Below, piece by piece: positions 12,101 to 23,600 of a DNA stretch of 64,000 nt. The stretch comes from Serilophus lunatus (taxonomy: Eukaryota > Chordata > Aves > Passeriformes > Eurylaimidae). The translations under genes were made by a program, and so were the position numbers. Positions within the stretch are counted from its first letter, which is position 1, and each line of letters begins with the position of its first letter. The DNA lies in the NCBI GenBank assembly GCA_013399895.1, contig VXBA01005369.1, positions 124,001 through 188,000 of the forward strand, given 5' to 3'. A model generated the notes under the pieces. The model worked only from the letters and a program-made list of their open reading frames with translations, searched no databases and was not told the origin of the DNA.

Positions 12101-14832
12101 TATTTTCAGGGAAAGAAGAAAACCTATTAAATACTTTATTTTTTTCTTTTCAGAGAGAAGAAAGAGGAGACCTTCTTAGATAATTTAGATTATGGTTTTC
12201 TATCTAGTTTGTTAAAGATTTAAAGAGTGTATCTCCAAGTATCTTTGGTGACATAACTCATATAGGGAGGCTTCAGCCTTATTTTGTGGAGGAAATACAT
12301 CACAAGAAGTAAAGAACAGACTGAATCATCAGCTCAAATGCATGGATGGAAGATTTGACTGAAATAGAAATTATGTCAAATTTCCCCATGAACTAAATCA
12401 CTCTTTTCTTAAAATTCTAAAGAAGTCAGCACCCCAGGAATGGTGGTCTTGCTAAAAAACAAACAAATATACCAGCCCCAAATAAATGAGGGCTTGAAAG
12501 ACTGCATTGCTGCAGGAACTATGGATTTTACACTTTGGAGAAGAGTAGGTAAAGTGCTAGGAATTTGAGATCAAAGAGTTCTTTGAAAATAACTTTGCAG
12601 CTACTAAATTCAGGCTGAATATCCTTACTTTCCTGGATTGTACCAGTTACAACCCAGTTTGAGGATAGGCAGGAAGAAATGTAGTGCTTAATTAAGCATT
12701 ATGAGAATATAACAGCCCTGATCCGATACATAGGAGGATCAACAGGAAGGAGGTTTGCACTTGTCTCAGGCTGCCACTATGCTGGCAGAATTACATTGTC
12801 TCAGAAGACAAAATATAGTGAGATACTACCTTACCTCTTAAAAGTGAAAGGAAAGGAGCACTGAGGGAAATGTGTGACCTCAAGCAGCCATTTAGGTTTT
12901 ATATCTCACATGGAAAGTAGAAACTGGCAGAGGCACAGTGCCTGTCCTCTTATTGCGTGGATCCAGAGCAGAAGAGTAAGCAGATGTTAGGGCTTGAGCT
13001 GAGTGATTTCTAGTAGCCCTTCTGGTTACCTTGCTACATTTGAGGCTTTGCCTGGCCTTGCCAGGTAGAACTGGTCTATGGGACCAGAGGCTGATGGAAA
13101 AACTTGCAGGGCTGCTGTGTAAAATGCAAAATATGTAACAACCTGACAGTAAGAGCGTGGGAAGTATGCCTTAGTGGCAAAGCTAGAGAATAAGTGAAAA
13201 CTGGTAATATCGCAAAGGGTAACAGGTGTCTCACAGTTTCTGGCTGTGGGCTGACTTAGTGCTGTTATAGAAAGTAATTTATCACAAGGTATATCAAAGC
13301 TCTTCAGGGCTTTCTAAACTTATGAGGTGGAGTGGGTAATGGAACACATAAAGCAAGAAATGTTTTCAACATCCTTAAAAGAAATCTGGAAATTTTGCAT
13401 CTCTCACATTTTCTCGGTGTGCTTGAGTTCTCCGTAATTTATAATCAATTCAACCCTTCCAACAATTTTAATGAGAAAAACACCCTTAATTTATAGCAAT
13501 AGTTTCAATACAGTGTATCTTACCCTAGTGATAAAAACATTCTACAATATTTTAATCTAGTGTTGCAGAATACTCTTGGGTATTTTTTTAAAATTAACAT
13601 CAAGTTTGACAGCTGGAAGATACTCCATGAAAACAAATTATATTTTTAATCAAACCGAAACATGGAATTCTCCACATAGTGGTCTTAAAAACGCCCAAGA
13701 CAATCTTTAATTGAAGTGTTACAGAAAATAACAAAATGAGAAACTCTGTACTTAGTGCTTAATTAACTTTACAATGTATGTTCAGCAGTTCGTTAGATGG
13801 TGGGATCAAAATGAAGTTATGGAATGCAAGATGTTGCCATACACCACCTCCATTTATGTGTTGTCCAATAATAAGTTTTAACTTAGATTAATAAGCATCT
13901 TTTTAATTAAACAGTGTCCTTCCTTGTTCCGTGCTGAAATAGCTGATGCTAAGTGCCATTTCCATGCATTGTGTTCCATTAACTTCAGCACTTGCTCTTC
14001 CTTAGAGTATTATCTGTGACACAAAGAAACCAGGTTTTAATAATGATTTCTCCCTCAGCACCTGTCATGTAGTTGATGATTTTGTTCTTTTTTTTTGCAT
14101 TCTTACCTAAATCTAGGCTGTGTTTTAGTCTTCTGTGGGTGTGAAAAGGATGCAGGAAATTTAAAGAACTTTATTTTGCACAGAAGGCCTAGTCTGGTGG
14201 CCCTACACGTGGTTTCTGCCTCATTCTGTGTCAGGCATTGATATGACTCTGTCTCCCAGAGGTAGGCACCTGAATGGGCCTTGTGCCCTTTGTGTTTTTG
14301 CTCTGGCTCCTGTTATAAAAGGCCGAAAGACATCTAGACTTTGGCAAAAGATCCAGTTTTTCTTGAAGCACAGTGATGGGTAGTGGATAACTGGATAGAA
14401 GTACAAGAAAAGGAAAATTACATGATGATGCATTCCTGTTATACCCTGCCTGAACCACATAACTGTAGTTCAAGGTGTGGATCGACGTGGTACCAAAAGC
14501 TGCTTCCATAACTATCAGTGCTTGGGCCCTCAGGGGTTTTTCCCCTGTGCTTACTGTCCTCCTGGGTTAGCAGGTGTGCTCCTCTCTTTCACTACCACCA
14601 CAGGAGCTCCAACTCTGCAGAGGCCCAGCTCTGCCTTGACACTGCTGTCTTTGGTCTCATCCTCATCTCTTTAGCCCTGGCTGGTGAAGCCCCTGAATAT
14701 GGCTGGTGTGGTGGGGCCACGGGCCAGGTAGTTTCTCTGCACCTAACAAAAGACTCTTCCCTCTTTAACTTTATAGCAGTTTGTATGGGACAGAATGTAG
14801 TACACTGCTGGCAACACTTTAAATACTCAGGT
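9102..14832. other. long A+T-rich stretch without recognisable genes
   Basis: About 5.7 kb has no exon-like frame over 62 codons until 14.2 kb and no repeat family I can name. At 14314-14322 there is a perfect TATAAAAGG. At 14.2-14.8 kb the GC content rises, with overlapping open frames of 79-110 codons on both strands. Neither has splice sites or motifs that would make it a gene. The flanking sequence shows no CpG island. Confidence 0.45.
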
Positions 14833-15168
14833 AATATAGAATTGGCATAAAAAGGCCTGAGTTAGAAAAGACATTAATTCATCTAGCAGGGACACCTTTC
14901 ACTAGATCATGTGGCTCAAAGCCACGTCCAACCTTGCCCTGAATACCAGGGATGAGGCATTTACAGCTTCTTTGAGCAACCTGTTCCAGTGCCTCACTAT
15001 CCTCCCAGTAAAGAATTTCTTCCTCATATCTAATCTAAACTTACTGTCTTTCAGTTTAAAGCCCTTGGCCTATCATTACATGCCCTCATAAAAAGTCTCT
15101 CTCCAGCTCTTTTGTAGGTCCCCTCAGGTACTGAAAGGCTACAGTAAGGTTACCTCAGAGCATATGCT
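14833..15168 (-). mobile_element. CR1 LINE 3' end, minus orientation
   Basis: On the minus strand this is the CR1 3' region. A terminal octamer relic (ATATAGAAT on the plus strand, 14834-14842) marks its 3' end. It is followed by 'gcagggacacctttcactag', 'aagaatttcttcctcatatc' and the C-terminal ORF2 region up to about 15168. It is 5'-truncated there, directly against a second CR1 copy in the other orientation. Confidence 0.85.
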
Positions 15169-15177
15169 GGACTTCAG

Positions 15178-15438
15178 CATAGGACAAGGGGTAACAGTTT
15201 TAAACTCAAGGTGAGTTGATTTAGATCAGATATAAGGCAAAAGTCTTTTAAATGAGGGTGGTTAAAACACTGGAACAGGTTTCCCAGAGATGTGGTAGAT
15301 GTCCCATCCCTGGAAACGTTAGTCTTGTTAGATGATGCTCTGAGCACCTTGATTTAGTTGAAATCCCTGCTCTTTGTGAGGGGATTGGAATAAATGGCCT
15401 TTAGAGGTCCCTTTAAACAAAAGGTAATCTATCATACC
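15178..15438 (+). mobile_element. CR1 LINE 3' end, plus orientation
   Basis: This CR1 end starts in the '(g)gggtaacagttttaaact' segment. It continues through the ORF2 C-terminal motif (TTAGATCAGATATAAGGCAA, then 'cactggaacaggtttcccag') and ends near 15438 with a decayed octamer (AATCTATCAT). Its 5' truncation point lies within about 10 bp of that of the minus-strand copy, so the two form a back-to-back inverted pair. Confidence 0.85.
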
Positions 15439-16561
15439 CCTCACAAAAAAAGCAAGGAAAGATGGTGGACAATAATCTTGGTCCCATTGAAGTATCATTT
15501 AATATTTGAAGCAAATGTTTAGTAGCTTCCCTTCTGCTTTATTCTAGAAGTGCTCCTGTCTGGAAGGAAAGAGTGTCTTCCCTACTCTTAACTAAAAGAT
15601 TCAGATCAGGGTTTTCCCAGAATTCCTGCAGTGGGCTGCTAGGGGGATGACAGAATTACAAAACCTGTGGGGTTTGCTGAGCTAGGAGAAGTGAGGTGAC
15701 ATCAGGATGGCAGATAGGCTAGGACCTGGGGAGGGATGGTAACAGTGAGGGAAAGCAAAGGTTTTCCTCTTTGGTCAGCTGAAGTGTCAGATACCTGTTC
15801 CAGGTGAATATCAGTGATATCTTGTAATAACCAGAGCTGCTTCTGCTTTTTATCGTCTATTAGTCATTGAGTCCTGCCTTTAATGGGAAGGGTCCTGTCA
15901 TTTTGTTGGTGCAAAACTCAGATGAGCTGAGTGTGGCCTCTAGTGGTCTGTTAATATCAGATACTGAGAGTCAGGGCTTGCTGGGCTGCTGATCTGCTGA
16001 GGTCTTTGGTGCTCTGCGTTAAGTCCTGCAAATCTGTCAAAAAAAGAAAATGACCACCAGAGAGCTGGGGTAATTAGGTTGCTTTTTATCAAGCACCTGC
16101 TCAGATGAGGTCAAGCAGCAATGTGTGTATCTCTATGGCACTAGAAGAGCTACCAGTATAAGGCATGTACAAACTTTTGAATTGGTGCCACCATTGGCTC
16201 TCACTGTCAAAGTATTTGTACTCTCATTAAATATACAGTAACCTACGTATTCAGTAATCTAAAAGCTGTAATAAAGCAAACTATTAGAGAAGTACAAAAT
16301 AAATATTAGAGCAATCATAATTTATGAATGTTTACTTTTCTAATTTTCTCTGTAAAAAGCTCTGTAGTAGGGTCTTTGGCCCCTTTTGTATGGAAAATAT
16401 TCTACTTTAATCCACGTGGTAGTTTTTTAGCAGCAGGCATCTGGTTTGGGCGATGGAGGACGTAGCTTCAAAATCTTCTGCCCATCTCACTTGGTTTATA
16501 TAGCAGGATCTGCAGTCCTCCACAAGACACCTGCAGGAGCAAAACTGCTCCCTATAAGTGT
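15439..16561. other. non-coding stretch left of the LTR
   Basis: No gene or named repeat is seen. The last five bases before the LTR (ATTAG, 16562-16566) are the left copy of its target site duplication. Confidence 0.45.
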
Positions 16562-16566
16562 ATTAG
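16562..16566. repeat. left target site duplication (ATTAG)
   Basis: ATTAG directly precedes the TG that opens the LTR and is repeated exactly after the closing CA at 18028-18032. A 5-bp duplication is typical of ERVL-type (class III) integration, whereas 4 bp is typical of gamma-like and 6 bp of alpha/beta-like elements. Confidence 0.75.
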
Positions 16567-16655
16567 TGTAGCGGTTTTGAACCCACTTTTATCACTAAGG
16601 GGCGTGCACAACAAAGATGACAGAAAACTGAACAAAGTTAGCGGCAGGGGAACAG

Positions 16656-16661
16656 TTTATT
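16656..16661 (-). terminator. LTR polyadenylation signal AATAAA
   Basis: The minus-strand AATAAA lies about 430 bases downstream of the TATA-like box and about 90 bases before the LTR end. This is the position expected at the end of R. Confidence 0.5.
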
Positions 16662-17092
16662 ACTTGGGGTTCAACTAGGGAAAAAGGAACAACTTGGGGA
16701 CTTAAAATTCTACACAGAGAAACACTTGACACGCAGAAAACAAAAAAAGGGAAAAAAAGGAAAAAACCAAAAAACTGAAACTGCTTTCCAAGCTGGGTGA
16801 CTAGCCAAGAAAACAGAGGGAGGAGTAGAGAAGCTGTCTCTCTCCCTCCCTCTCTGATGGTGTCTCTTCCAGCCCTCCAGGTTTTCTGCAAAACACAAAA
16901 GACGTGAAAAGCAACCCCCCCTCCCAAGACACCTTTGGGAAGTTACTACTTGCTATCAAGCTGGACTTTGCTCCAGTGCCGAGGGGAAAGGGTGAAGTCA
17001 TGCTGTATGGTCTGAGAGCCGGGAGGAAGAGGGGCCGTGTGCTCCACCTCTGGACAGGAAGCCGAAGAGAAGGAGGACTTCTGTGTTCAGCT

Positions 17093-17165
17093 TTTTAAGC
17101 CCTCCGAGTCTCGCGTGAATCTTGCTGTCTTCTTCCTGGCCAAGGCCAAGCTGACTCCTCATTGG
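17093..17165 (-). promoter_or_regulatory. LTR core promoter (CCAAT box and TATA-like box)
   Basis: On the minus strand, CCAAT (17165-17161) is followed after about 62 bases by TTAAAA (17098-17093). GAGGCGG lies just upstream, a possible Sp1 site. Spacing and order match an LTR U3 promoter. Transcription would run toward lower coordinates. Confidence 0.5.
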
Positions 17166-17964
17166 CCAGTGGAGCCGGGCTCCGCCTCTCTTCCGGGGTC
17201 TTCACTCCAGGCAAAATGGCGTTTCCCGCTGAAGACCGTGTGTTTGGCGCTTGGGGTGCCATGCCCCGCTGGCCGTAGGACTCCAGGGATGCCCTGGAGC
17301 AACTGCCACCCCCAGGGACCCCCTGCAGGATGGACCCCTGGGGCTTCCGGGGAGCTCCCGTGGCCATGCTCTTGGGGCTGCTGCCTGCACCAGGACTGGG
17401 GGACCCCCTGTCGACCCCCCCTCCCTCCTCCATAGCAGCATGGGGCTGTGTGCTCCAATGCCACACTGCCTGCCGTGCCGGGACTGTGGCGGCAACGCGG
17501 CAGCCGGTGCCAGGACTGTGGTGGCCTCGCGCAACATGCGCGGTGCCACCGGCCCTGGGGCCACCCGCCGCTAGCCGTAAATCATCACCGCCGTGTGCCG
17601 GCTGTGGCCAGAGCTGCTGCCCGCGCTGCTGCTGGGCTGGGAGCCGCTGCTCAGTGTGGCACTGCACGCAGCATCGGCCCAGCCACAGCCTCGCTGTGGC
17701 TTCGCTCCCACGCCCCCCTGCCACCACTGCAGCTGCCGCCGCGGCAGCAGTCCCGTGAACCATTGCCTGCCAGGACCGGGGAGAGGGGAACACCCCCGGC
17801 AAGTCCCCGCTTCACTCCGCGGCCCTGCTCGGAGTCGATGCCGGTCTCACTCTCCGCACCACCTCGCTGCCACCGTCTCGGTCGCGATCCAGGATGTAGG
17901 GAACGACCATGGCAACAGAGCCTCACCTGTTTACAGACACCAAGATTCCAGCCCCCTTGACCTT

Positions 17965-17978
17965 NNNNNNNNNNNNNN
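17965..17978. other. assembly gap of 14 N
   Basis: The only unsequenced bases lie inside the GC-rich U3 of the LTR, next to C-rich runs. The true length is unknown, so the LTR length is approximate. Confidence 0.98.
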
Positions 17979-18027
17979 CGCCCCCCGACACCCCAAAAGA
18001 GACCCCAGCACCCCTCAAACCCCAACA

Positions 18028-18032
18028 ATTAG
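18028..18032. repeat. right target site duplication (ATTAG)
   Basis: Exact copy of the five bases that precede the LTR, found directly after its closing CA. Confidence 0.75.
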
Positions 18033-20401
18033 GAATGAAAGCAAGCCCTAGCCCAACAGCATACCCTGCATACCCTGAAGTGTTCATTCCCTAAAGAACA
18101 GATTCAAAGGATAAGAAATAATGATGCTAACAATCAGCTTATTCACTTCATTCATTTATTCTTCGTTTTAATTCCAAGCAGTATAAGCATCTAGCAGATG
18201 TGGTAAATCAAGTGGCATTTCTGTTTTGCGTTTAATTTCTGGGAGCTCTGTGCAGGGGGAATATACTTCTCATCTGCTGTGCTTGCCCACAACTAATAGA
18301 TGTTTTGATGTTGAAAAAAGTTATTACTAGGGCTTGTTGAGTGCAAAACATTTTTCACAATAAGAAACTTTCATAATTCTGTGCTTCTGATCTGTGGTTC
18401 TGGTTCACAAAAATGAGTAAACTGTAAAGTTGCACTGTTGAAGAGAATACCTTCCCTGGCCATCCATTGTGCCCCTACTCGGAGGTTATTTCCCTCTGAG
18501 GTGTCTGGCCTTCAGCAGTGACTCAACTGTGGCGTTCAACCCCAAAAGTAACAGCCTGGCATACTGAAGGAAACTGAAACTGGCACTGGTTATATATTAA
18601 TATGCTGCAGCTAAGAAGCTACTTTCTGAACATCTGAGTCATGCCTGCACTTGACCCAGAAAAGTCTGAGGTAATTTGGAATAACACACAGCTGCAACTC
18701 TCCCTCCTCCTTTCTCCAACCACAGTCCTGTGTCGTTTCAGTACCTCAGCAGCTAGGGAGAGCCTTCCTTACCCTGCAAGAGAGAAACCAGGGAAAGAAA
18801 TAAGAGCTTAACTCCCCTTCTGTCTCTGCCTGGTGTTTGTTGTGTCAACTTACGCTGCTTGCAGTGGTTTCTCTCAAGTGATTGCACTCAACAACATATG
18901 CCTGCTACAGCATTGTAAGGATTGATTAAGCTACATTTGGGTTTTCAGAAGTGTATGATGCATAACCCATAACAGTGTTTTCAAAAATGGGCTCTGTTTC
19001 CCAAGGATTTTTCCAAGGTCAATTGACCTTTTTCTTTGTGTAACAATGGTTTGATTTTTTTAATCCGTTTTTTCTACTTGTCTAACATAATTTTGTTCCT
19101 TGCTGTCTAAGGTCACAGAAAGACTTCAACAGCTGCTTTTTCTTTAGACAGAATCTCCCTCATCTCTGCTTTTTAAAGTTGTGCCAAAAAAATGAACTTG
19201 GGGGTTTTGGCTGAACAGTGCAGCAGAATCGCTCTTAACATCTGCAGACTGTTACTTTTCATTGTATTGAGATTGGGAAATGGTGATGTGAAAAGCTGTG
19301 GCTGGCAAAAGCAGGCTTAGGTGAAATTACTAAACTATATTTTAGCCACAAAAATATTCCCCAACTAATTCCCATAGATCTTAGGATTTGACTGGAAAGA
19401 TTCAGCATTTCTTTATATGTGGAAAAAGCAAGAGCTTTTGGAATAAAAAAGCATTTAAATGGCTGACAAAAAAGTGTCAGTAACTGGCAATCTGGAAAAA
19501 CTGCCTCTCTTTCTAGCCTTCCTGATAGAACTACTTTTCCTGGTGAATAGACTGTGCTCTCATCACCTTTAGGGTGTAGATGGACATTCAGGGAGAGGCA
19601 GCTTTGTGGGTACATGTGTGTGATAACATCTGTCAGTCTGGGGCTAGGAAAATGATGTGTACAAGGGAAAGGATAGGGAAACAGGATACAAGCTAGGAAA
19701 GTGGACCCTTTGTCTGAGCAGTATTTTCTAGCATATCTATTCATCACAGGCCTAAGCTTGGTATACAGCTTTTTATTAGCAAGAAACTAGTAGCTTTGAA
19801 GTCCTTTAGCTGAAGAAAGTTTTGTCACATTTGTCTTTTCTTTGCTAGCTGAGATCTTGTTTGTTCTCATCTAGTGTTCTAATTTCTGTATTAGTGGATG
19901 CTTCGGAGAAAGGCAAAGAAATAAAATGAACACCTTAAAATGTAGTGCACCTGTATAAAGCCTGGAGAGCTATGTATGAGAAACACTTTCTTGTCTGCAA
20001 GGGTGATCTGCCTGTGCAGTGAAGCACAGAATTTCGTTATTATCGTATTTCAACTTTTACTGTAGCTTGTGGAGCTGAAAACGTTAAAGTAAATAAAATG
20101 ATTCAACCTTTCCTAGGTAATATAGGCCTCTTTAATTTTCAGAGGGTGTGAGTCCTATAGGTTGATTCTGTGCACTCCAAGCTGGCAGTTGTTTTTTGAC
20201 CTACAACTTGCTTTCACTGTAGCTGTGGGATTGGGAACCCACAGAAAGTCTTTGTGTAAAAACTAACACTTTCTGAAGACAGTTTTTTTGTTGTGTGTTG
20301 GTATTTTATTAAAAAAAATCCCTTGTATGTCTGGTCAGAAGCGTCCCTGTTACCACGCCGCATCGGAAGCACATGGTATGACTGTCAGCTCATTTTGGCA
20401 G
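18033..20401. other. non-coding stretch right of the LTR
   Basis: No named repeat is seen. A 162-codon minus-strand frame (19747-19259) has no domain, no splice sites and no convincing composition. By my rough estimate about one frame of that length is expected by chance in this window, so it is not annotated as a gene. Confidence 0.45.
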
Positions 20402-20619
20402 ATGCCTTAAGTCCAAGCTGGTCTTTACCTTGGGCTGGCTCTCCTGGGTGCCCGGGGAAATGAGTGAAATCGGAGCTGCAGCCGAGGCAGGCCCTGCAGA
20501 TGGCAGCAGAAGAGCACTGAAGGCAGAGCCCAGTCTGCTCGACACAGCATCATCCCCAGATCTGCCTCAAATGGAAATCCTCGAACGTTTTCCACTGAAT
20601 CCTTCTGCAGGGTTGAAGG
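20402..20619 (+). CDS. candidate internal exon, low-complexity acidic/Ala-rich
   Basis: The stretch is bounded by an acceptor (CTCATTTTGGCAG, AG at 20400-20401) and a good donor (GAAGG|GTAAGG, GT at 20620-20621), and is open throughout its 218 nt. It is richer in G+C than its surroundings. The translation begins CLKSKLVFTLGW and runs through an Ala/Glu-rich part (MSEIGAAAEAG) to an SLLDTASSPDLPQMEILERF segment, with no recognisable domain. The reading frame continues past the donor to a stop at about 20708, so a terminal coding piece is also possible. I do not recognise the protein. An untranslated or spurious exon is not excluded. Confidence 0.3.
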
Positions 20620-23600
20620 GTAAGGGCAGTGAAATCAGATATTCAAACCATGTGAGAAGATGTCATGTCAGAGTTCAATACTTTGCTTTTAGGCATGGCA
20701 AAAAATAACACTTTGGAAGAAAGCAAACTGCAAAGAGAAAAAAGCTTCAAACACAGAGTACATACTAATAACGTATTATAAGGTGATGTCCTCTCAGTGT
20801 ATCCTGCTATCGTCCTACTGAGTAAATGCTAATGAAGGAACTCAAACAACAGTGTTTTTTACCAAGAGGGGTTCTTAACTATGGTTATGATGAATGGTCT
20901 TGTTCCCAAACTGAGCTCTGGGAGATGCTTTTGGCAAAGTGATACAGGTACTGATAAAGAATGGGAGAAACCTACTTGCAGAGTAGCTCTAACCTCATAT
21001 TTAACACTTTCTCCCTTGAGACATGAGTTCAGAAGCCCTCAGACAGGAGGGGAGTTGAAGTAACATGACAAATGGTTTTTTTGACTGCTGAGCAGTGGGG
21101 GCTGTTGCTGTTGGGGCTAAAGGGTGAATTGCAAGAACTGTAGGACTGTCAATGCACCTTACGATGATGCTGTCCTCCCCTACATGTTACAACGTGGGAG
21201 GCAAGCTTCAGCTCTGAATTTCCATCCCTTCCACAGTACTCAGTTTATTCTGAGAAAATCTTCAGCCAGCTGTTGAAGCTAGTTATGAGCCTGTTTTGCA
21301 TGGTTAGCTTATGTGCCAGGATCTAGCTCTGGGTGTCTGCTTTGATTATTTATTATTGTGCATGAATGTAATCATTGTAGCAGGCTGAAGAGGCCATTTG
21401 CTGTGTATAATAACAGCTGATTTTATTTGTTGGTATATTTTACTGTTATTAAAAGCCCTCACAGCAACAGATATGGTATTCTGACATCAATCGAAATAAG
21501 ACTGCTATGAGAAAAGCCTATTGCCCATGCAACACAGCTCCTCTTCAACAGCGTTTTTATTATATATTTTTTATACACATGCAGGTGGTAGTGCATAACC
21601 TCTGGAAGATGTGCAATTAAGCATTGTATTTGCACTCATTTTAGAAATTGTGACAATGTACCAATTTTGTCTGCAGTCGTGCTTCTGGTAGTGGCTTCTC
21701 ACAGTGACCATAAAAATTAAACAAAAGGTAGTGTTCTATATAATAGGGTTTATTAGGCATATTGAGCAGCAATACACAGCTCAAGGAACCTGAGTGTAAC
21801 CAAATACCTCTAAGTCACGGAAGTAGTACTTGCTGGCTTGAAAATGAGCCCAAAACTGAGTTGCCTTTTAAGTAAGGGTACTTGGCTTTGTATTTACCCA
21901 GTGCCCTGTTGACCTCTAGAGCACTAGACAGCCAGTTGTGATGGTTTCTTTCCTCCACAGTTTTGTTTAAAATAAAGAAAACCTTCATCTGGCTCCTAAT
22001 ATTTTGTGGTACTGTCAAGTCAAAATAGTGATGTTCTTTTAGCCAAATGGAAAATGGTGTCTCAAATGTTAGTGTTATCAGTTTCTTGACTCAAGTTGAT
22101 TTGATACTTAAGACTGCCACAGTACTGGTGTGTAGGAGTAAATCGAGTAGACCAAAACATGTTTAAAATGTGTAGTTTAAACATCTAGGTTTGAATGGAG
22201 TAGAAACTGGAAAAAAAATCTCCTTTTTTACAGACGAGTACCTGTTGGTTAAAGGATGTAAGATGTCATCTGCTGTCTTGTATGGTGGGTCATGATATAT
22301 TTTGCTTAAAATACTAACGATTAGAGAGAATGACGTGTACGGTGGTGGCAGCACTTCTTGGCACAAGAAATATCTGGATTTGGATTTTAGTTGTGATAAA
22401 GGATTCCAAAATTTTGTACTTAAGGTAACAGATAAGCAGAAAGGCTAGAAAGCATGTTTCGCTTAGCACTGTACATTAGCTGGCATTTGGGCACTTTTCT
22501 TGGAAGTTGATCTAGTCATGAGGATCCACAGATCCAGAGATGTTGGCTGTGAAAATATTAGGGTTTTCTGAGCTCAGCCTTTTGCCTCTGTTAAAAGTGG
22601 CTATCTGCTGGGCAGGAAGGAGTGGATGACTTGCCATGGATCGAATGAAGCATTAAGTGATTAACCTTTGCAAGATTGTTTTGGAAGTATTGCTGAAACA
22701 ATATTTCCATATTTCTTCCCCTCATTTTGGCCACTGGCCCTGAAATGCATCTCTTGAACGATCTCAGAATCTTAGCTAGTTTTCATGTTGGAGCCACAGT
22801 GCTCGTGGAAAGTGGGTTCTGCCCATGTGCCAGCTGTGTGCCTGCATTGTTCATGTGCTGCAGTAGTTTAACTGAAGCTACTTCTCATCCAGAAGCCATT
22901 TTCCTTATTAGTTTGGCTTGAGAAAACAAACTGATATGGCACCTTGCAGAGGTGCAGGTGGTACTAAGTGTGCCCTAATACATAACAATGACGATATCTA
23001 TCCCTCTATCCTGGCATAAGGTGCAAAAATTCTGCATTAGGTGGGATTTTATTTGCGCAGTACCGTTATATGCATCTGTAAATTCAAGTGCTGCTGACTG
23101 GAAAAAACAATACTGACAATTTTTAGCAGAGTAGACTTCTAGGAGAGGTTGGCATTGAGGCAAGGAACACTGGTGTTACTGCCAGTAAAGTTTTTAAGCC
23201 AGTGGGACTTCCTTGAGTATTTGCTGTTTCCAGAAGACCTCACGGTAACTCTTTTGTATTATCTCTTCCTACTTGGACAGCATCTGCATGCAGGACTATC
23301 ATAGGAATGGAGGTTATGCAAGTTGGGGAAGGACCTCCAGAGATTGTGCGAGCCATCTGAGTCAAGACAGAAATAACTTTCTAAGCTAGAAAACTGTGTT
23401 AGATGAAGACAACAATATAACAGGTGCAGAGATAATGGAACTGGAATTCAGACTATTTTCAGTGGTTGTCACTGAAATGGGAGAACTACCAAAATCTGGA
23501 AAGTGTATTCTGGAGTCTATACCAAAAAGATACAGAAGATGGTCATGTTAAATTTTCTGAGCTCTAAAGAACTGCAGATAGTTTGGAAATGAAAAATAGC

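Larger units (their letters stand above)
16567..18027 (-). mobile_element. GC-rich solo LTR of an endogenous retrovirus
   Basis: The element opens with TGTAGCGGTTTTG and closes with CAAACCCCAACA. These are imperfect inverted termini with the TG...CA ends of retroviral LTRs, and they are flanked by an exact 5-bp duplication. On the minus strand it has the expected order of LTR signals: a long GC-rich U3 (18027 to about 17100), a GC box (near 17190), CCAAT (17165-17161), a TATA-like TTAAAA (17098-17093) and AATAAA (16661-16656). U5 then runs to 16567. No gag, pol or env lies next to it, so it is a solo LTR left by recombination. At about 1.46 kb it is long for an LTR. Open frames of up to 235 codons inside it are a by-product of GC richness. 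The 5-bp duplication suggests an ERVL-like family. I cannot name it. Confidence 0.75.

Noticed and set aside
14314..14322. Perfect TATAAAAGG, possible promoter
   Set aside because: No CpG island, no supporting initiator or downstream gene; a 9-mer match alone is not enough.
17095..17960. Long overlapping open frames on both strands (up to 235 codons) that could be taken for a GC-rich gene
   Set aside because: They lie inside the LTR, occur in several frames at once, and follow from few stop codons in GC-rich sequence.
19259..19747. 162-codon minus-strand frame
   Set aside because: About one frame this long is expected by chance in 64 kb of this composition; no splice sites, domain or repeat homology.
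21720..22020. Possible minus-strand LTR with AATAAA
   Set aside because: No TG...CA pair with a matching flanking duplication could be found.
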